64,000 nucleotides of DNA from Pseudomonas cuatrocienegasensis (GCF_900110925.1 NZ_FOFP01000016.1:62001-126000); one strand, 5' to 3'. Positions 20,920 to 30,061 are shown, counted from the first letter of the stretch. The notes: a model not told the origin generated them from the letters alone. Program-made: numbers and translations.

Positions 20920-21567
20920 ATGCTTGATACCCTGCGCATTACCGAGATTTTTTATTCGCTGCAGGGCGAGACTCGCACCGCCGGCTTGCCGACAGTGTTT
21001 GTTCGCCTTACCGGCTGTCCCTTGCGTTGTCAGTATTGCGATACGGCATACGCTTTCAGTGGCGGCGAGCTTATGCCGCTGGACACTATTGTCGAGCGCG
21101 TCGCCGGTTATCGGCCGCGTTACGTCTGCGTCACCGGTGGTGAGCCGCTGGCTCAGCCTGGTTGCATTGCTTTGCTGACGCGGCTGTGCGATGCCGGCTA
21201 TGAGGTGTCGCTGGAGACCAGTGGCGCGCTGGATGTGTCAGCAGTCGATCCCCGGGTCAGCAAAGTGCTCGACCTGAAGACGCCGGGTTCGGCCGAGGTC
21301 GGGCGCAACCGCTACGACAATATCGCGCTGCTGACGCTCAACGACCAGGTCAAGTTCGTCATCTGTTCGCGTGAGGACTACGACTGGGCTGTCAGCAAGC
21401 TGATCGAGTACCGCCTCGCGGAGCGCGCAGGTGAAGTGTTGTTCTCGCCCAGCCACCAGCAAGTCAGCGCCCGTGCCCTGGCCGACTGGATCGTGGCCGA
21501 CAACTTGCCGGTGCGGCTGCAGCTGCAATTGCACAAACTTCTCTGGAACGACGAGCCGGGACACTGA
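20920..21567 (+). CDS. queE: 7-carboxy-7-deazaguanine synthase QueE
   Basis: A 215-aa radical SAM enzyme that ring-contracts 6-carboxytetrahydropterin to CDG on the way to preQ0 and queuosine. The 4Fe-4S motif is CPLRCQYC, in the context FVRLTGCP. The family N-terminus (LRITEIFYSLQGE) sets the likely start at ATG 20920. However, a GGAGG lies just before an in-frame ATG at 20887, only 3 nt away, so an 11-residue extension cannot be excluded. It overlaps queC by 1 nt. Confidence 0.92.
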   Translation: MLDTLRITEIFYSLQGETRTAGLPTVFVRLTGCPLRCQYCDTAYAFSGGELMPLDTIVERVAGYRPRYVCVTGGEPLAQPGCIALLTRLCDAGYEVSLETSGALDVSAVDPRVSKVLDLKTPGSAEVGRNRYDNIALLTLNDQVKFVICSREDYDWAVSKLIEYRLAERAGEVLFSPSHQQVSARALADWIVADNLPVRLQLQLHKLLWNDEPGH

Positions 21568-22244
21568 TGATGAATGACAAGAAAGCGGTAATTCTTCTCT
21601 CCGGTGGCCTGGACTCGGCGACGGTGGTGGCCATGGCCAAGGCCGAGGGCTACGCCTGTTACAGCATGAGCTTCGACTATGGCCAGCGCCATCGTGCGGA
21701 ATTGCAGGCGGCTGAGCAGGTGGCCCGGCAGTTGGGGGTGGTCGCGCACAAGGTGATCGGCCTGGACCTCGATGGCATGGGTGGCTCGGCGTTGACCGAT
21801 AACGCCATTGCCGTTCCGGAAACGCCCGGCGAAGGCATACCGGTAACCTATGTGCCAGCCCGCAATACGGTGTTCCTGTCGCTGGCGTTGGGTTGGGCTG
21901 AGGTGCTGGGTGCGCGCGACATCTTTATTGGTGTCAACGCGGTGGATTATTCCGGTTATCCGGATTGTCGGCCGGAATTTATCGAGGCGTTCGAGCGCTT
22001 GGCCAATTTGGCGACCAAGGCGGGTGTGGAGGGTGAGGGCTTCCGGATTCAGGCGCCGCTGCAGCACATGAGCAAGGCCGATATCGTGCAGGCCGGAGTC
22101 CGTCTGGGCGTCGATTACGGCCTGACCGTTTCCTGCTACCAGGCGGATGCGCAAGGGCGCGGGTGCGGTCGTTGTGATAGCTGCCGCTTGCGTGCCGCAG
22201 GCTTTGCCGCCGCTGGCGTAGCGGACCCGACCCGTTATTGCTGA
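21567..22244 (+). CDS. queC: preQ0 synthase QueC
   Basis: A 225-aa ATP-dependent enzyme converting CDG to preQ0. The PP-loop is VILLSGGLDSATVVAMAKAEG, and the C-terminal zinc site is visible in the Cys cluster CGRCDSCRLRAAGF with the upstream Cys of VSCYQAD. It is coupled to queE (TGATG overlap). queD is not in the window. Confidence 0.95.
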   Translation: MMNDKKAVILLSGGLDSATVVAMAKAEGYACYSMSFDYGQRHRAELQAAEQVARQLGVVAHKVIGLDLDGMGGSALTDNAIAVPETPGEGIPVTYVPARNTVFLSLALGWAEVLGARDIFIGVNAVDYSGYPDCRPEFIEAFERLANLATKAGVEGEGFRIQAPLQHMSKADIVQAGVRLGVDYGLTVSCYQADAQGRGCGRCDSCRLRAAGFAAAGVADPTRYC

Positions 22245-22265
22245 AATATTTTTTCCTGGAGTGTG

Positions 22266-22293
22266 TTGATTTTCTGAATTAAATCAGTATCAT
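22266..22293 (+). promoter_or_regulatory. Probable promoter of tRNA-Lys
   Basis: TTGATT (22266-22271) and TATCAT (22288-22293), spaced 16 bp, lie 12 bp upstream of the tRNA start, in a locally AT-rich stretch. Confidence 0.5.
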
Positions 22294-22305
22294 GCGCACC
22301 ACCTC

Positions 22306-22381
22306 GGGTCGTTAGCTCAGTTGGTAGAGCAGTTGGCTTTTAACCAATTGGTCGTAGGTTCGAATCCTACACGACCCACCA
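22306..22381 (+). tRNA. tRNA-Lys (UUU)
   Basis: 76 nt including an encoded CCA. Acceptor GGGTCGT pairs with ACGACCC; the D-arm is GCTCAGTTGGTAGAGC. The anticodon loop CTTTTAA gives anticodon TTT, and the T-arm is GTAGG-TTCGAAT-CCTAC. In P. aeruginosa this tRNA-Lys is an integration site for large islands; here nadA follows directly and the site is empty. Confidence 0.97.
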
Positions 22382-22403
22382 GATACACTTCCTTAGGAAG
22401 TCT

Positions 22404-22443
22404 GAAAAGCCTGAAATCGCTGCTGCGGTCTCAGGCTTTTTTG
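22404..22443 (+). terminator. Terminator downstream of tRNA-Lys
   Basis: AAAAGCCTGA and TCAGGCTTTTTT pair around a 16-nt loop and end in a T-run, 23 nt after the tRNA. Confidence 0.75.
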
Positions 22444-22562
22444 TGTGCCTCGCATAATGGCTGGCGATTGGTCTGCTTTTGCTGGCGTGGCGCCAGGTGT
22501 AGCCCTGTCACGAGCCGTTGCTGGGTATAATCGCAGCCTTGAACGCCGTAGAGCCTGATGAC

Positions 22563-23621
22563 ATGACGCAGATTTCCGAACGCCTTCTGGTGCAAGCCCA
22601 TCTGGATGCCAAGCGCCCTGTGCCGTTGACGCCGGAGCAGGAGGCGTTCTACCGGGCTGAAATTGCCACCGAACTGAAAAAGCAGAACGCTGTGCTTGTC
22701 GCCCACTACTACTGTGACCCGGTATTGCAGGCCCTGGCCGAGGAAACTGGCGGCTGCGTCTCCGACTCCCTGGAGATGGCCCGCTTCGGTAATGCCCATC
22801 CGGCGCAGACCGTGCTGGTCGCAGGGGTCAAGTTCATGGGCGAGACGGCGAAAATCCTCAACCCGGAAAAGCGCGTGCTGATGCCGACCCTGGAGGCGAC
22901 CTGTTCGCTCGACCTGGGCTGCCCGGTAACCGAGTTTGCCGCCTTCTGCGACCAGCATCCGCAGCGTACCGTGGTGGTGTATGCCAATACCTCGGCTGCG
23001 GTTAAGGCCCGTGCCGATTGGGTGGTTACTTCCAGCTGTGCGGTGGAGATTGTCGAGCACCTGATGGATAACGGCGAAAGCATCATCTGGGCGCCTGATC
23101 AGCACCTGGGCCGTTATATCCAGAACAAGACCGGCGCCGACATGCTGCTGTGGGATGGCGCTTGCATCGTGCACGAGGAGTTCAAGGCCAAGCAGCTCGA
23201 GGACATGAAGGCGCTGTACCCGGACGCGGCTGTGCTGGTGCACCCTGAGTCGCCGACCGCGGTGATTGAGCTGGCCGATGCCGTTGGCTCTACCAGCCAA
23301 CTGATCGCCGCCGCGCAGCGCATGCCCAATCGTACCTTTATCGTCGCTACCGACCGCGGCATCTTCTACAAGATGCAGCAGCTGTGCCCGGACAAGGTGT
23401 TCGTCGAGGCGCCCACCGCCGGTAACGGCGCGGCCTGCCGTAGTTGTGCGCATTGCCCGTGGATGGCGATGAATACGTTGGAGCGTACATTGGCTTGTTT
23501 GCGCGAGGGCAGTAACGAAATATTTGTCGATGCAGCGCTGATTCCCAAGGCCATCCGGCCACTCAAGCGCATGCTCGATTTCACCCAGGCGGCGCGGATG
23601 AAGCTCAGTGGTAACGCCTGA
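22563..23621 (+). CDS. nadA: Quinolinate synthase NadA
   Basis: A 352-aa 4Fe-4S enzyme condensing iminoaspartate with dihydroxyacetone phosphate to quinolinate for NAD synthesis. Conserved blocks: VAHYYCDPVLQALAEE, GVKFMGETAKILNPEK, TLEATCSLDLGCP, and the C-terminal cluster Cys region CRSCAHCPWMAMN. The start MTQISERLLVQAHLDAK matches the family; the frame extends 15 codons upstream without support. It has a strong terminator downstream. Confidence 0.97.
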   Translation: MTQISERLLVQAHLDAKRPVPLTPEQEAFYRAEIATELKKQNAVLVAHYYCDPVLQALAEETGGCVSDSLEMARFGNAHPAQTVLVAGVKFMGETAKILNPEKRVLMPTLEATCSLDLGCPVTEFAAFCDQHPQRTVVVYANTSAAVKARADWVVTSSCAVEIVEHLMDNGESIIWAPDQHLGRYIQNKTGADMLLWDGACIVHEEFKAKQLEDMKALYPDAAVLVHPESPTAVIELADAVGSTSQLIAAAQRMPNRTFIVATDRGIFYKMQQLCPDKVFVEAPTAGNGAACRSCAHCPWMAMNTLERTLACLREGSNEIFVDAALIPKAIRPLKRMLDFTQAARMKLSGNA

Positions 23622-23644
23622 GGCATAAATGCCAATGTTGCCTG

Positions 23645-23679
23645 ATGCCGCTCATGCTGACTTGATGAGCGGCATTTTT
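23645..23679 (+). terminator. Rho-independent terminator of nadA
   Basis: ATGCCGCTCAT and ATGAGCGGCAT form a perfect 11-bp stem with a 9-nt loop, followed by TTTTG. Confidence 0.85.
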
Positions 23680-23721
23680 GTGTGGTGCCCCGATCGGTTG
23701 TGACAGCACCGCGGCGGATGA

Positions 23722-23773
23722 CGCGAGAGCGAAGTTGTTCGCAACTGCATCGCGAATAAATTCGTTCCTACAG
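23722..23773. repeat. REP-like element
   Basis: GCGAGAGCGAAGTTGTTCGC and CGCGAATAAATTCGTTCCTA form an imperfect inverted repeat resembling the right arm of the REP at 4303. It sits between the convergent nadA and M48 genes. Confidence 0.65.
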
Positions 23774-23797
23774 GGCGTGCAGCGGTTCGCGAAGGCG

Positions 23798-25231
23798 CTA
23801 GCGCAGCATCTGTTCGACCATTCGCTGTTCGTCAATCAGCTCGCGCTGGCGGGCGTCGATGCGTGAGGCGAGCTGGAAGTTATTGCTGGCGCGGCGTTTG
23901 GCGAAGTCCAACTGCTCGATGGCCTGCTTGTAGTCGCCGACCAGGGCGAAGTATTCGGCACGTGCCTGGTGCAAGCCAATGGTGTTGCCGGTCAGGCCAC
24001 GAATTTCGGCGACCTGATACCACACGTCAGGGTCCTTGCCGCGGTTCTTGAGCAGTTCATCGAGGGCGCGTTCGGCGTCCTGGGTGCGGCCCTGTTTGAT
24101 CAGCAGGTCGATGCGCGCCTGCTTGAGTGGGTAGTTGCTCGGGTAAAGCTTGAGCATTCTATCCAGGCGGCGCTGTGCGTCGTCCAGGCCGCGGGTGGCC
24201 ATGTCGAGTTCGACCTGCGCCAGGTTATAGGTAATGTCGTCCGGTGCGCCCTGCAGCAGCGTTTTTAGTGTGTTGCGGGCTTCGTCGTACTGGGCGCCCT
24301 TGATCTGGGCGAGCGCCAGGCCGTAGCGCGCGGCATCGAGCTTGGGGTTTTCATCGAGCATGGCGCGAAAGCGTTTGGCGGCCAGCCCTGGAGTTTCTTC
24401 GTAGATCAGCTGGACCCGTGCGCGCAGCAACTGGTAGCGCAGTGTGTCTTCGATACCCTGGGCTGGATACTGCTCGGCGCGGTTGCGGGTGTCAGCGATG
24501 CGCGATTCGGATACCGGGTGGGTCAGCAGGAACTCCGGTGGCATGCGGTCGTAGCGGTACTGACGCATCAGGCGTTCGAACATGCTGGGCATGGCGCGGG
24601 GGTCGTAACCGGCTTTTTCCAGGTTGACCAGGCCAATGCGGTCGGCTTCCTGCTCGTTCTGCCGAGAGAAGCGGCGCTGCTCCTGAATCGCCGCAGCCTG
24701 GGTCGAGGCGATGGCGGCGATACCGACATCACCAGCGCCAGCCGCCGCCGCCACGATGCCGGCGAGCATGGCCGCCATGACCGGGATCTGCATGCGCTGT
24801 TGGGCTTCCAGGCCGCGGGCAAAATGGCGTTGCGACAGGTGAGCCAGTTCGTGAGCCATGACCGAGGCGTATTCGGCTTCGGTCTGGGCGTAGAGGAACA
24901 GCCCACCGTTGACCCCGATGATTCCGCCGGGCGCTGCGAAGGCGTTGATCTGTGGGCTGTTGAGCAGAACGAACTCCAGGCGTCGGTCCTGTACCTGGCT
25001 GGTCTCGCCCAGGCGGTAAACGCTGGTTTCGACGAAGTCCTTGAGTTGCGGGTCATCCAGTTGGCTGACCTGGCCGCGCACCAGGCTTAGCCAGGCACGA
25101 CCGAGTTGGTATTCCTGTTGCGGGGAGACGAGGGCGGAGCTGGCGTCGCCGAGTGACGGGAGGTCGTTGGCCAGGCCCGGTTGGGCAAACAGGCAGGCGA
25201 GCGTCAGCAGGGTAGGGCGCAGAACATTCAT
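23798..25231 (-). CDS. BepA-like periplasmic M48 metalloprotease with TPRs
   Basis: A 477-aa exported zinc protease. It has signal peptide MNVLRPTLLTLACLFAQPGLA, an M48 catalytic domain with HELAH at 127-131 and downstream Glu ligand region NEQEADRIG, then a C-terminal TPR array (~290-477). E. coli BepA degrades stalled LptD/BAM substrates, and the C-terminal TPRs contact BAM. The presence of bamC a few genes away is suggestive but not evidence of an operon. It corresponds to PA1005. Confidence 0.9.
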   Translation of the reverse strand: MNVLRPTLLTLACLFAQPGLANDLPSLGDASSALVSPQQEYQLGRAWLSLVRGQVSQLDDPQLKDFVETSVYRLGETSQVQDRRLEFVLLNSPQINAFAAPGGIIGVNGGLFLYAQTEAEYASVMAHELAHLSQRHFARGLEAQQRMQIPVMAAMLAGIVAAAAGAGDVGIAAIASTQAAAIQEQRRFSRQNEQEADRIGLVNLEKAGYDPRAMPSMFERLMRQYRYDRMPPEFLLTHPVSESRIADTRNRAEQYPAQGIEDTLRYQLLRARVQLIYEETPGLAAKRFRAMLDENPKLDAARYGLALAQIKGAQYDEARNTLKTLLQGAPDDITYNLAQVELDMATRGLDDAQRRLDRMLKLYPSNYPLKQARIDLLIKQGRTQDAERALDELLKNRGKDPDVWYQVAEIRGLTGNTIGLHQARAEYFALVGDYKQAIEQLDFAKRRASNNFQLASRIDARQRELIDEQRMVEQMLR

Positions 25232-25338
25232 GCACAGGGCTCATGGGCAGACAAAGGCCTACTGTAGCCGCCTAGACGCTTGCCTGGCCAGGGTTGCTCG
25301 GCTTTAGGTATCCTTTGTGCCGACTCGAGGAGAATGGC

Positions 25339-25590
25339 ATGAACGATGCGTACACCCCTGACTTAGGCGCAGACGCCGAAGTCGATGCCACTGGCCTCAA
25401 TTGCCCCATGCCCTTGCTCAAGGCCAAGCTGGCGCTCAATCAACTGGTCAGCGGCGCTGTGCTCAAGGTGACGGCCACCGATGCGGGATCGCAGCGCGAT
25501 TTTCGCGCGTTCGCTCGTCTTGCCGGGCACACCCTGGTGCGCGAGGAAGAGGACGCCGGGGTATTTCGTTACTGGTTGCGTAAGGCGTGA
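25339..25590 (+). CDS. TusA-like sulfur carrier protein
   Basis: An 83-aa SirA/TusA family protein with the carrier motif GLNCPMPLLKAKLAL (Cys-Pro-x-Pro). The family carries persulfide for tRNA thiolation or molybdenum cofactor. The P. aeruginosa counterpart in this position (PA1006) was linked to molybdenum cofactor and nitrate respiration. The ATG at 25339 is preceded by GAGGAG. Confidence 0.9.
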   Translation: MNDAYTPDLGADAEVDATGLNCPMPLLKAKLALNQLVSGAVLKVTATDAGSQRDFRAFARLAGHTLVREEEDAGVFRYWLRKA

Positions 25591-25630
25591 TGCCGCTCGG
25601 GTGGCGGCAGATTTCACTCAAGGATGCTCA

Positions 25631-26692
25631 ATGATCAAGGTATTACGCAGCTGGCTGCACCGCTATTTTTCCGACGAGCAGGCCGTGGTGCTGGCAGTGC
25701 TGGTTATCGCGGGCTTTGCGGTTGTACTGATTTTCGGCGGCATGCTCGCTCCGGTGCTGACTGGCCTGGTGCTGGCGTTTCTGATGCAGGGGCTGGTCAA
25801 TGCGCTTGAGCGCCTGCGCATGCCGCATATTGCGGCGGTGTGGCTGGTGTTCATGTTGTTTATCGGTGCGCTGGCGTTGTGTCTGCTGGTGTTGATGCCG
25901 CTGCTCTGGCAACAGCTGACCACCCTGTTCAACGAACTGCCACGCATGCTCGGCGAGTGGCAGGCGCTGTTCCTCTTGCTACCGGATCGCTACCCGGCGC
26001 TGATCACCGATCAGCAGGTGGTGCAACTGATCGATACCGTGCGCGGCGAGCTGGGCAAGTTTGGTCAGTGGGCGCTGACGTTCTCGCTGTCGAGCCTGCC
26101 GTTTGTGATCGGCATGATGGTCTATCTGGTGCTGGTGCCGATTCTGGTGTTCTTCTTTCTCAAGGACCGCGAGCTGATTGGCCAGTGGTTTCGCAGTTAT
26201 CTGCCTCGTGAGCGAAGCCTGCTATCACAGGTGGCGCAGGAGATGAACCAGCAGATCGCCAACTACATCCGCGGCAAGGTCATCGAGATCATCATCTGCG
26301 GCGTGGTCACTTACATCGTGTTCGCGGCGCTGGGGCTCAACTACGCCGCCTTGCTGGCGATGCTGGTCGGCCTGTCGGTGGTGGTGCCTTACATCGGCGC
26401 GGTGGTGGTGACCATTCCGGTGGCGCTGATCGCCTTGTTTCAGTGGGGCTGGAGCGACCAGTTCATGTACCTGATGCTGGCCTATGCGGTGATCCAGACG
26501 CTGGACGGTAACGTACTGGTGCCCTTGCTGTTCTCCGAGGCGGTGAACCTGCACCCGGTCGCGATCATCTGCGCTGCCCTGTTGTTCGGCGGCCTCTGGG
26601 GCTTCTGGGGGATTTTCTTCTCGATACCACTGGCGACTCTGTTCAAGGCGTTGCTTGATGCCTGGCCGCGCAGTGAGCCGCTTAGCGGCTAA
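25631..26692 (+). CDS. AI-2E/PerM family permease
   Basis: A 353-aa multi-pass inner-membrane protein of the AI-2E transporter (PerM) family, with about eight hydrophobic segments and family blocks FFLKDRELIGQW, YIRGKVIEIIICGVVTYI, VVPYIGAVVVTIP and DGNVLVPLLFSEAVNLHP. Members are proposed to export small molecules or ions; the substrate is unknown here. The ATG 25631 start gives the normal length, 40 bp after the TusA-like gene, probably the same transcript. Confidence 0.88.
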   Translation: MIKVLRSWLHRYFSDEQAVVLAVLVIAGFAVVLIFGGMLAPVLTGLVLAFLMQGLVNALERLRMPHIAAVWLVFMLFIGALALCLLVLMPLLWQQLTTLFNELPRMLGEWQALFLLLPDRYPALITDQQVVQLIDTVRGELGKFGQWALTFSLSSLPFVIGMMVYLVLVPILVFFFLKDRELIGQWFRSYLPRERSLLSQVAQEMNQQIANYIRGKVIEIIICGVVTYIVFAALGLNYAALLAMLVGLSVVVPYIGAVVVTIPVALIALFQWGWSDQFMYLMLAYAVIQTLDGNVLVPLLFSEAVNLHPVAIICAALLFGGLWGFWGIFFSIPLATLFKALLDAWPRSEPLSG

Positions 26693-26700
26693 TAGAGTGG

Positions 26701-26731
26701 TGTGGCACCGCGCTGAGCGTGCGGTGCCACA
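26701..26731. terminator. Convergent hairpin between permease and bcp
   Basis: TGTGGCACCGC and GCGGTGCCACA form an 11-bp perfect stem with a 9-nt loop, midway between convergent genes. There is no long T-run on either side. Confidence 0.55.
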
Positions 26732-26740
26732 CTGCCTGGT

Positions 26741-27214
26741 TCAGGCGCCGTTGAGGGCCTGTGCTGCCGCCAGTACCGCCTCGACATGCCCGGGCACTTT
26801 AACGCCACGCCATTCCTGGCGCAGCACGCCATCGCGGTCAAGCAGAAAGGTGCTGCGGTCTACGCCCAGGTATTCCTTGCCGTAGAGCTTCTTCAGCTTG
26901 ATCACGTCGAACAGCTGGCACAGGGCTTCGTCTTTGTCCGAGATCAGCTCGAAGGGAAAAGCCTGCTTGCACTTGAAGTTCTCGTGCGACTTCAGGCCGT
27001 CTCTCGACACGCCGAAGACCAGGGTGTTGGCCGCCTGGAAGGCAGGGTAGTGATCGCGAAACCCCTGGCCTTCGGTGGTGCAGCCTGGTGTGCTGTCCTT
27101 GGGGTAGAAGTAGATCACCAGGTTCTGACCCTTGAGGGCTGACAGTTGTACGGTCAGGCCGCTGGTGGCCAGGGCCTGGAAATCATCAACCGGCTTGTCG
27201 AGTGTCACGGCCAT
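26741..27214 (-). CDS. bcp: Thiol peroxidase Bcp/PrxQ
   Basis: A 157-aa peroxiredoxin. The peroxidatic Cys is in YFYPKDSTPGCTTEG. The resolving Cys five residues later in E. coli Bcp is replaced by Gly here (CTTEGQGFR), so it would work as a 1-Cys enzyme or use another Cys or thiol (Cys in NFKCKQ and ALCQLF). The start at 27214 follows GGAGCC. The long open frame upstream overlaps gcvR and is rejected. It ends in a hairpin shared with the permease. Confidence 0.93.
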   Translation of the reverse strand: MAVTLDKPVDDFQALATSGLTVQLSALKGQNLVIYFYPKDSTPGCTTEGQGFRDHYPAFQAANTLVFGVSRDGLKSHENFKCKQAFPFELISDKDEALCQLFDVIKLKKLYGKEYLGVDRSTFLLDRDGVLRQEWRGVKVPGHVEAVLAAAQALNGA

Positions 27215-27225
27215 TAAAGGCTCCT

Positions 27226-27786
27226 TCAGGCTGGGGTTTGCGGACGCCAGGGTTCGATCAGGGCGTCCAGGTTCAGGGCGTCGGCAAAATCGAGGAACTG
27301 GTCGCGCAGCCAGCTGATCTGGGTGCCGGCGGGCAGGGTCACGGTCAGGGTCGCGTTGAGCATGGTGCCGCCGGTCTGCGGAGCCAGGTAGGTGTCGCAG
27401 GTAAGGTTTTCCAGCTCGACCTGATGGTCGAGGAAGAACTGGCACAGCTCATTGAGAATGTCCGGGCGATACACCGAGCTGACGTAGGCCACGTAGGGCA
27501 GGGCCTGGGGACGATTCTCCGCCGCACCGCAGCGCGTCACATTGACCGAGAACTGGTGCTTCTTGGCCAGCACCGGCAGGCTCGATTCCAGGCGCGCCAG
27601 GGCATCCCAGCTACCGGAAATCTGCAGGACCAGAGCGCTTAATTCGCCGTGACGGCTCAGGCGCGTGCTGATCACGGCGCAACGGTTCTCGTGGCTGGCA
27701 CGGCAAAGCACGTTGGTCAGCTCCATGGCATTGGGGCCGAGTGCGCTGATGACGAGGAATTGTTCGCGTACTGAGGGGGTGGACAT
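27226..27786 (-). CDS. gcvR: GcvR-like ACT-domain regulator
   Basis: A 186-aa protein with two ACT domains (residues ~8-80 and ~95-175), the arrangement of the glycine cleavage system transcriptional repressor GcvR. Typical blocks are LVISALGPNAMELTNVLCRA and YVSSVYRPDILNELCQFFLD. It would sense glycine or partner GcvA. It lies 11 bp upstream of bcp on the same strand and is divergent from dapA. Confidence 0.88.
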   Translation of the reverse strand: MSTPSVREQFLVISALGPNAMELTNVLCRASHENRCAVISTRLSRHGELSALVLQISGSWDALARLESSLPVLAKKHQFSVNVTRCGAAENRPQALPYVAYVSSVYRPDILNELCQFFLDHQVELENLTCDTYLAPQTGGTMLNATLTVTLPAGTQISWLRDQFLDFADALNLDALIEPWRPQTPA

Positions 27787-28015
27787 GCAGCCTTCCTAAA
27801 GCGATGAGCGGTCGGCCCGCTGTTCACAGTGCCGATCAAAGCCGGAAGGGTAGCGAAAAGCGCTGCTCAGGGGAATGCTCGCGGGCATTCCAGGCACCGA
27901 ATGTTGCCGCCACACATCGCATCGCACGCATTGCCGAGAGGCCGCGTCCGTCGCTTGTACAAGGCAGGTGGCGCCAGTACCATTACCGCTCTCTTTTTCC
28001 GGCAGGAGCGGTTGC

Positions 28016-28894
28016 ATGATTGCGGGCAGTATGGTGGCACTGGTCACGCCCATGGATGCACAAGGTGGTCTCGATTGGGACAGCCTGAGCAAACTGGTGG
28101 ATTTCCACCTGCAAGAGGGCACCAACGCCATTGTCGCAGTCGGCACCACCGGCGAGTCGGCAACTCTGGAAGTCCCCGAGCACATCGAAGTGATCCGCCG
28201 CGTGGTCGATCAGGTCGCCGGGCGTATCCCGGTGATTGCCGGTACCGGCGGCAACTCCACGCGCGAGTCGGTCGAGCTGACCCGCGCAGCCAAGGATGTC
28301 GGCGCCGACGCCTGTCTGCTGGTGACCCCTTACTACAACAAGCCGACTCAGGAAGGCCTGTACCTGCACTTCCGGCACATCGCCGAGTCAGTTGCCATCC
28401 CACAGATTCTCTACAACGTACCCGGCCGCACCGTATGCGACATGCTGCCGGAGACGGTCGAGCGCCTGGCCAAGATCGACAACATCATCGGCATCAAGGA
28501 AGCCACTGGCGACCTGCAACGTGCCCAGGATGTACTCGACCGGGTGAGCAAAGAGTTTCTCGTCTACTCCGGTGACGATGCCACCGCTGTCGAGCTGATG
28601 CTGCTGGGCGGCAAAGGCAATATTTCGGTGACCGCCAACGTCGCCCCGCGCGCCATGAGCGACCTGTGCGCTGCGGCCATGCGTGGTGAAGCGGCCATCG
28701 CCCGCGCTATCAACGATCGCCTGATGCCGCTGCACAAGGCGCTGTTCATCGAATCCAACCCGATTCCGGTGAAGTGGGCGCTGCATGAAATGGGCATGAT
28801 GCCCGATGGTATTCGCCTGCCGCTGACCTGGCTCAGCCCGCGTTGTCATGAACCGCTGCGTCAGGCCCTGCGCCAGTCCGGCGTATTGGTTTAA
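28016..28894 (+). CDS. dapA: 4-hydroxy-tetrahydrodipicolinate synthase
   Basis: A 292-aa Schiff-base aldolase of lysine and diaminopimelate synthesis, condensing pyruvate with aspartate semialdehyde. Catalytic Lys lies in GIKEATGD, Tyr in YNVPGRT, and the carbonyl motif in VGTTGES. The start MIAGSMVALVTP follows GGCAGGAG. bamC follows 17 bp later, likely co-transcribed, as in other Pseudomonas. Confidence 0.97.
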   Translation: MIAGSMVALVTPMDAQGGLDWDSLSKLVDFHLQEGTNAIVAVGTTGESATLEVPEHIEVIRRVVDQVAGRIPVIAGTGGNSTRESVELTRAAKDVGADACLLVTPYYNKPTQEGLYLHFRHIAESVAIPQILYNVPGRTVCDMLPETVERLAKIDNIIGIKEATGDLQRAQDVLDRVSKEFLVYSGDDATAVELMLLGGKGNISVTANVAPRAMSDLCAAAMRGEAAIARAINDRLMPLHKALFIESNPIPVKWALHEMGMMPDGIRLPLTWLSPRCHEPLRQALRQSGVLV

Positions 28895-28911
28895 TTGAGG
28901 AATTACTGCGC

Positions 28912-30030
28912 ATGAAGCGACTGGCCGGATTCTCTGCACTTGCTCTGATCATCACCAGCACCAGCGGTTGCGGCTGGCTCTGGGGTGACGATGGCTATTT
29001 CCGCGACCGCGGCGGCGACTACCTGGGGGCGCGCCAGACCGCTCCGATGCAACTGCCCGAGGGCGTGCAAAGCAAACGTCTTGACCCGCTGCTGCCGGTG
29101 CCGCAACAGGTTGCCAACAGCACCGCGGTCGAAGGTGAATTTGAAGTGCCGCGGCCCCAGGCCATGGCCATTCGCGCCGATGCCAGCGAGTTCAGCCTGC
29201 AGAAGAGTGGCGACTCCAGCTGGCTGGTTGCCCAGCGTGTGCCGGCAGAAGTCTGGCCAATGGCGCGTCAGTTCTTCGAGGACAGCGGCTTCCGCATCGT
29301 CGATGAACGCCCGCAAACGGGTGAGTTCAGCACGGCCTGGCAGCGCATCGATGAGCTTTCCACTGTCATGGCTCGCCGCCTCGGTGCCCGTGTTGCCAAC
29401 GTCGATTCGGCTGAAACCCGTGTGCGTGTGCGCATCGAGCCGGGTGTGCAGCGCAACACCAGCGAGATTTTTGTGGTCAGCGCCGAACGGGCTGCTGGCA
29501 GCACTGCCGATGTGCCCTTCACCACCCGCAGCAGCAATGCCGCACTCGATGGCGCCTTGCTCGACGAGCTGGTTGCCAGTATGGCGCGTGGCGCAGAGCA
29601 GGGCGGTTCCGTCTCGTTGCTGGCAGCCCGTGATTACGACGCGCCAAGCCGCGTGAGCCTGTCCGAGGATGGCAACGGCAATCCGGTGCTGAACCTGGGC
29701 GCCGACTTTGACCGCGCCTGGTCCGGTGTGGGCCGCTCGCTGGAAATGGCTGACGTGCGGGTCGACGACATTAACCGCAGTCTGGGCGTGTACTACGTCA
29801 ACCTGGCAGAAGGTGCTGAGCGCAAGGACGAAACTCCTGGCTTCTTCGGCCGCCTGTTTGGCAGCGAATCGAGCAAGGAAGAGATCGACGCCCGAGCCGA
29901 GCGCTACCAGGTACGCCTGACCGCCGTAGGTGACAGCGTGCAGGTCACCGTCGAAAAAGACCTCAACACAGTCGCACCCTCGGATGTTGCTCGCCGCGTG
30001 TTGGGCCTGATCCAGGATAATCTCGGCTAA
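28912..30030 (+). CDS. bamC: Outer-membrane assembly lipoprotein BamC
   Basis: A 372-aa lipoprotein of the BAM complex, with lipobox TSGC (Cys20), an unstructured N-terminal segment that binds BamD in E. coli (YLGARQTAPMQLPEGVQ), and two helix-grip domains. Followed by a terminator and purC. In P. aeruginosa and P. putida, as I remember them, an MBL-fold gene lies between bamC and purC; it is missing here. Confidence 0.93.
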   Translation: MKRLAGFSALALIITSTSGCGWLWGDDGYFRDRGGDYLGARQTAPMQLPEGVQSKRLDPLLPVPQQVANSTAVEGEFEVPRPQAMAIRADASEFSLQKSGDSSWLVAQRVPAEVWPMARQFFEDSGFRIVDERPQTGEFSTAWQRIDELSTVMARRLGARVANVDSAETRVRVRIEPGVQRNTSEIFVVSAERAAGSTADVPFTTRSSNAALDGALLDELVASMARGAEQGGSVSLLAARDYDAPSRVSLSEDGNGNPVLNLGADFDRAWSGVGRSLEMADVRVDDINRSLGVYYVNLAEGAERKDETPGFFGRLFGSESSKEEIDARAERYQVRLTAVGDSVQVTVEKDLNTVAPSDVARRVLGLIQDNLG

Positions 30031-30061
30031 CGCCCAGACGTCTCGGTGCTGCATCACCAAT

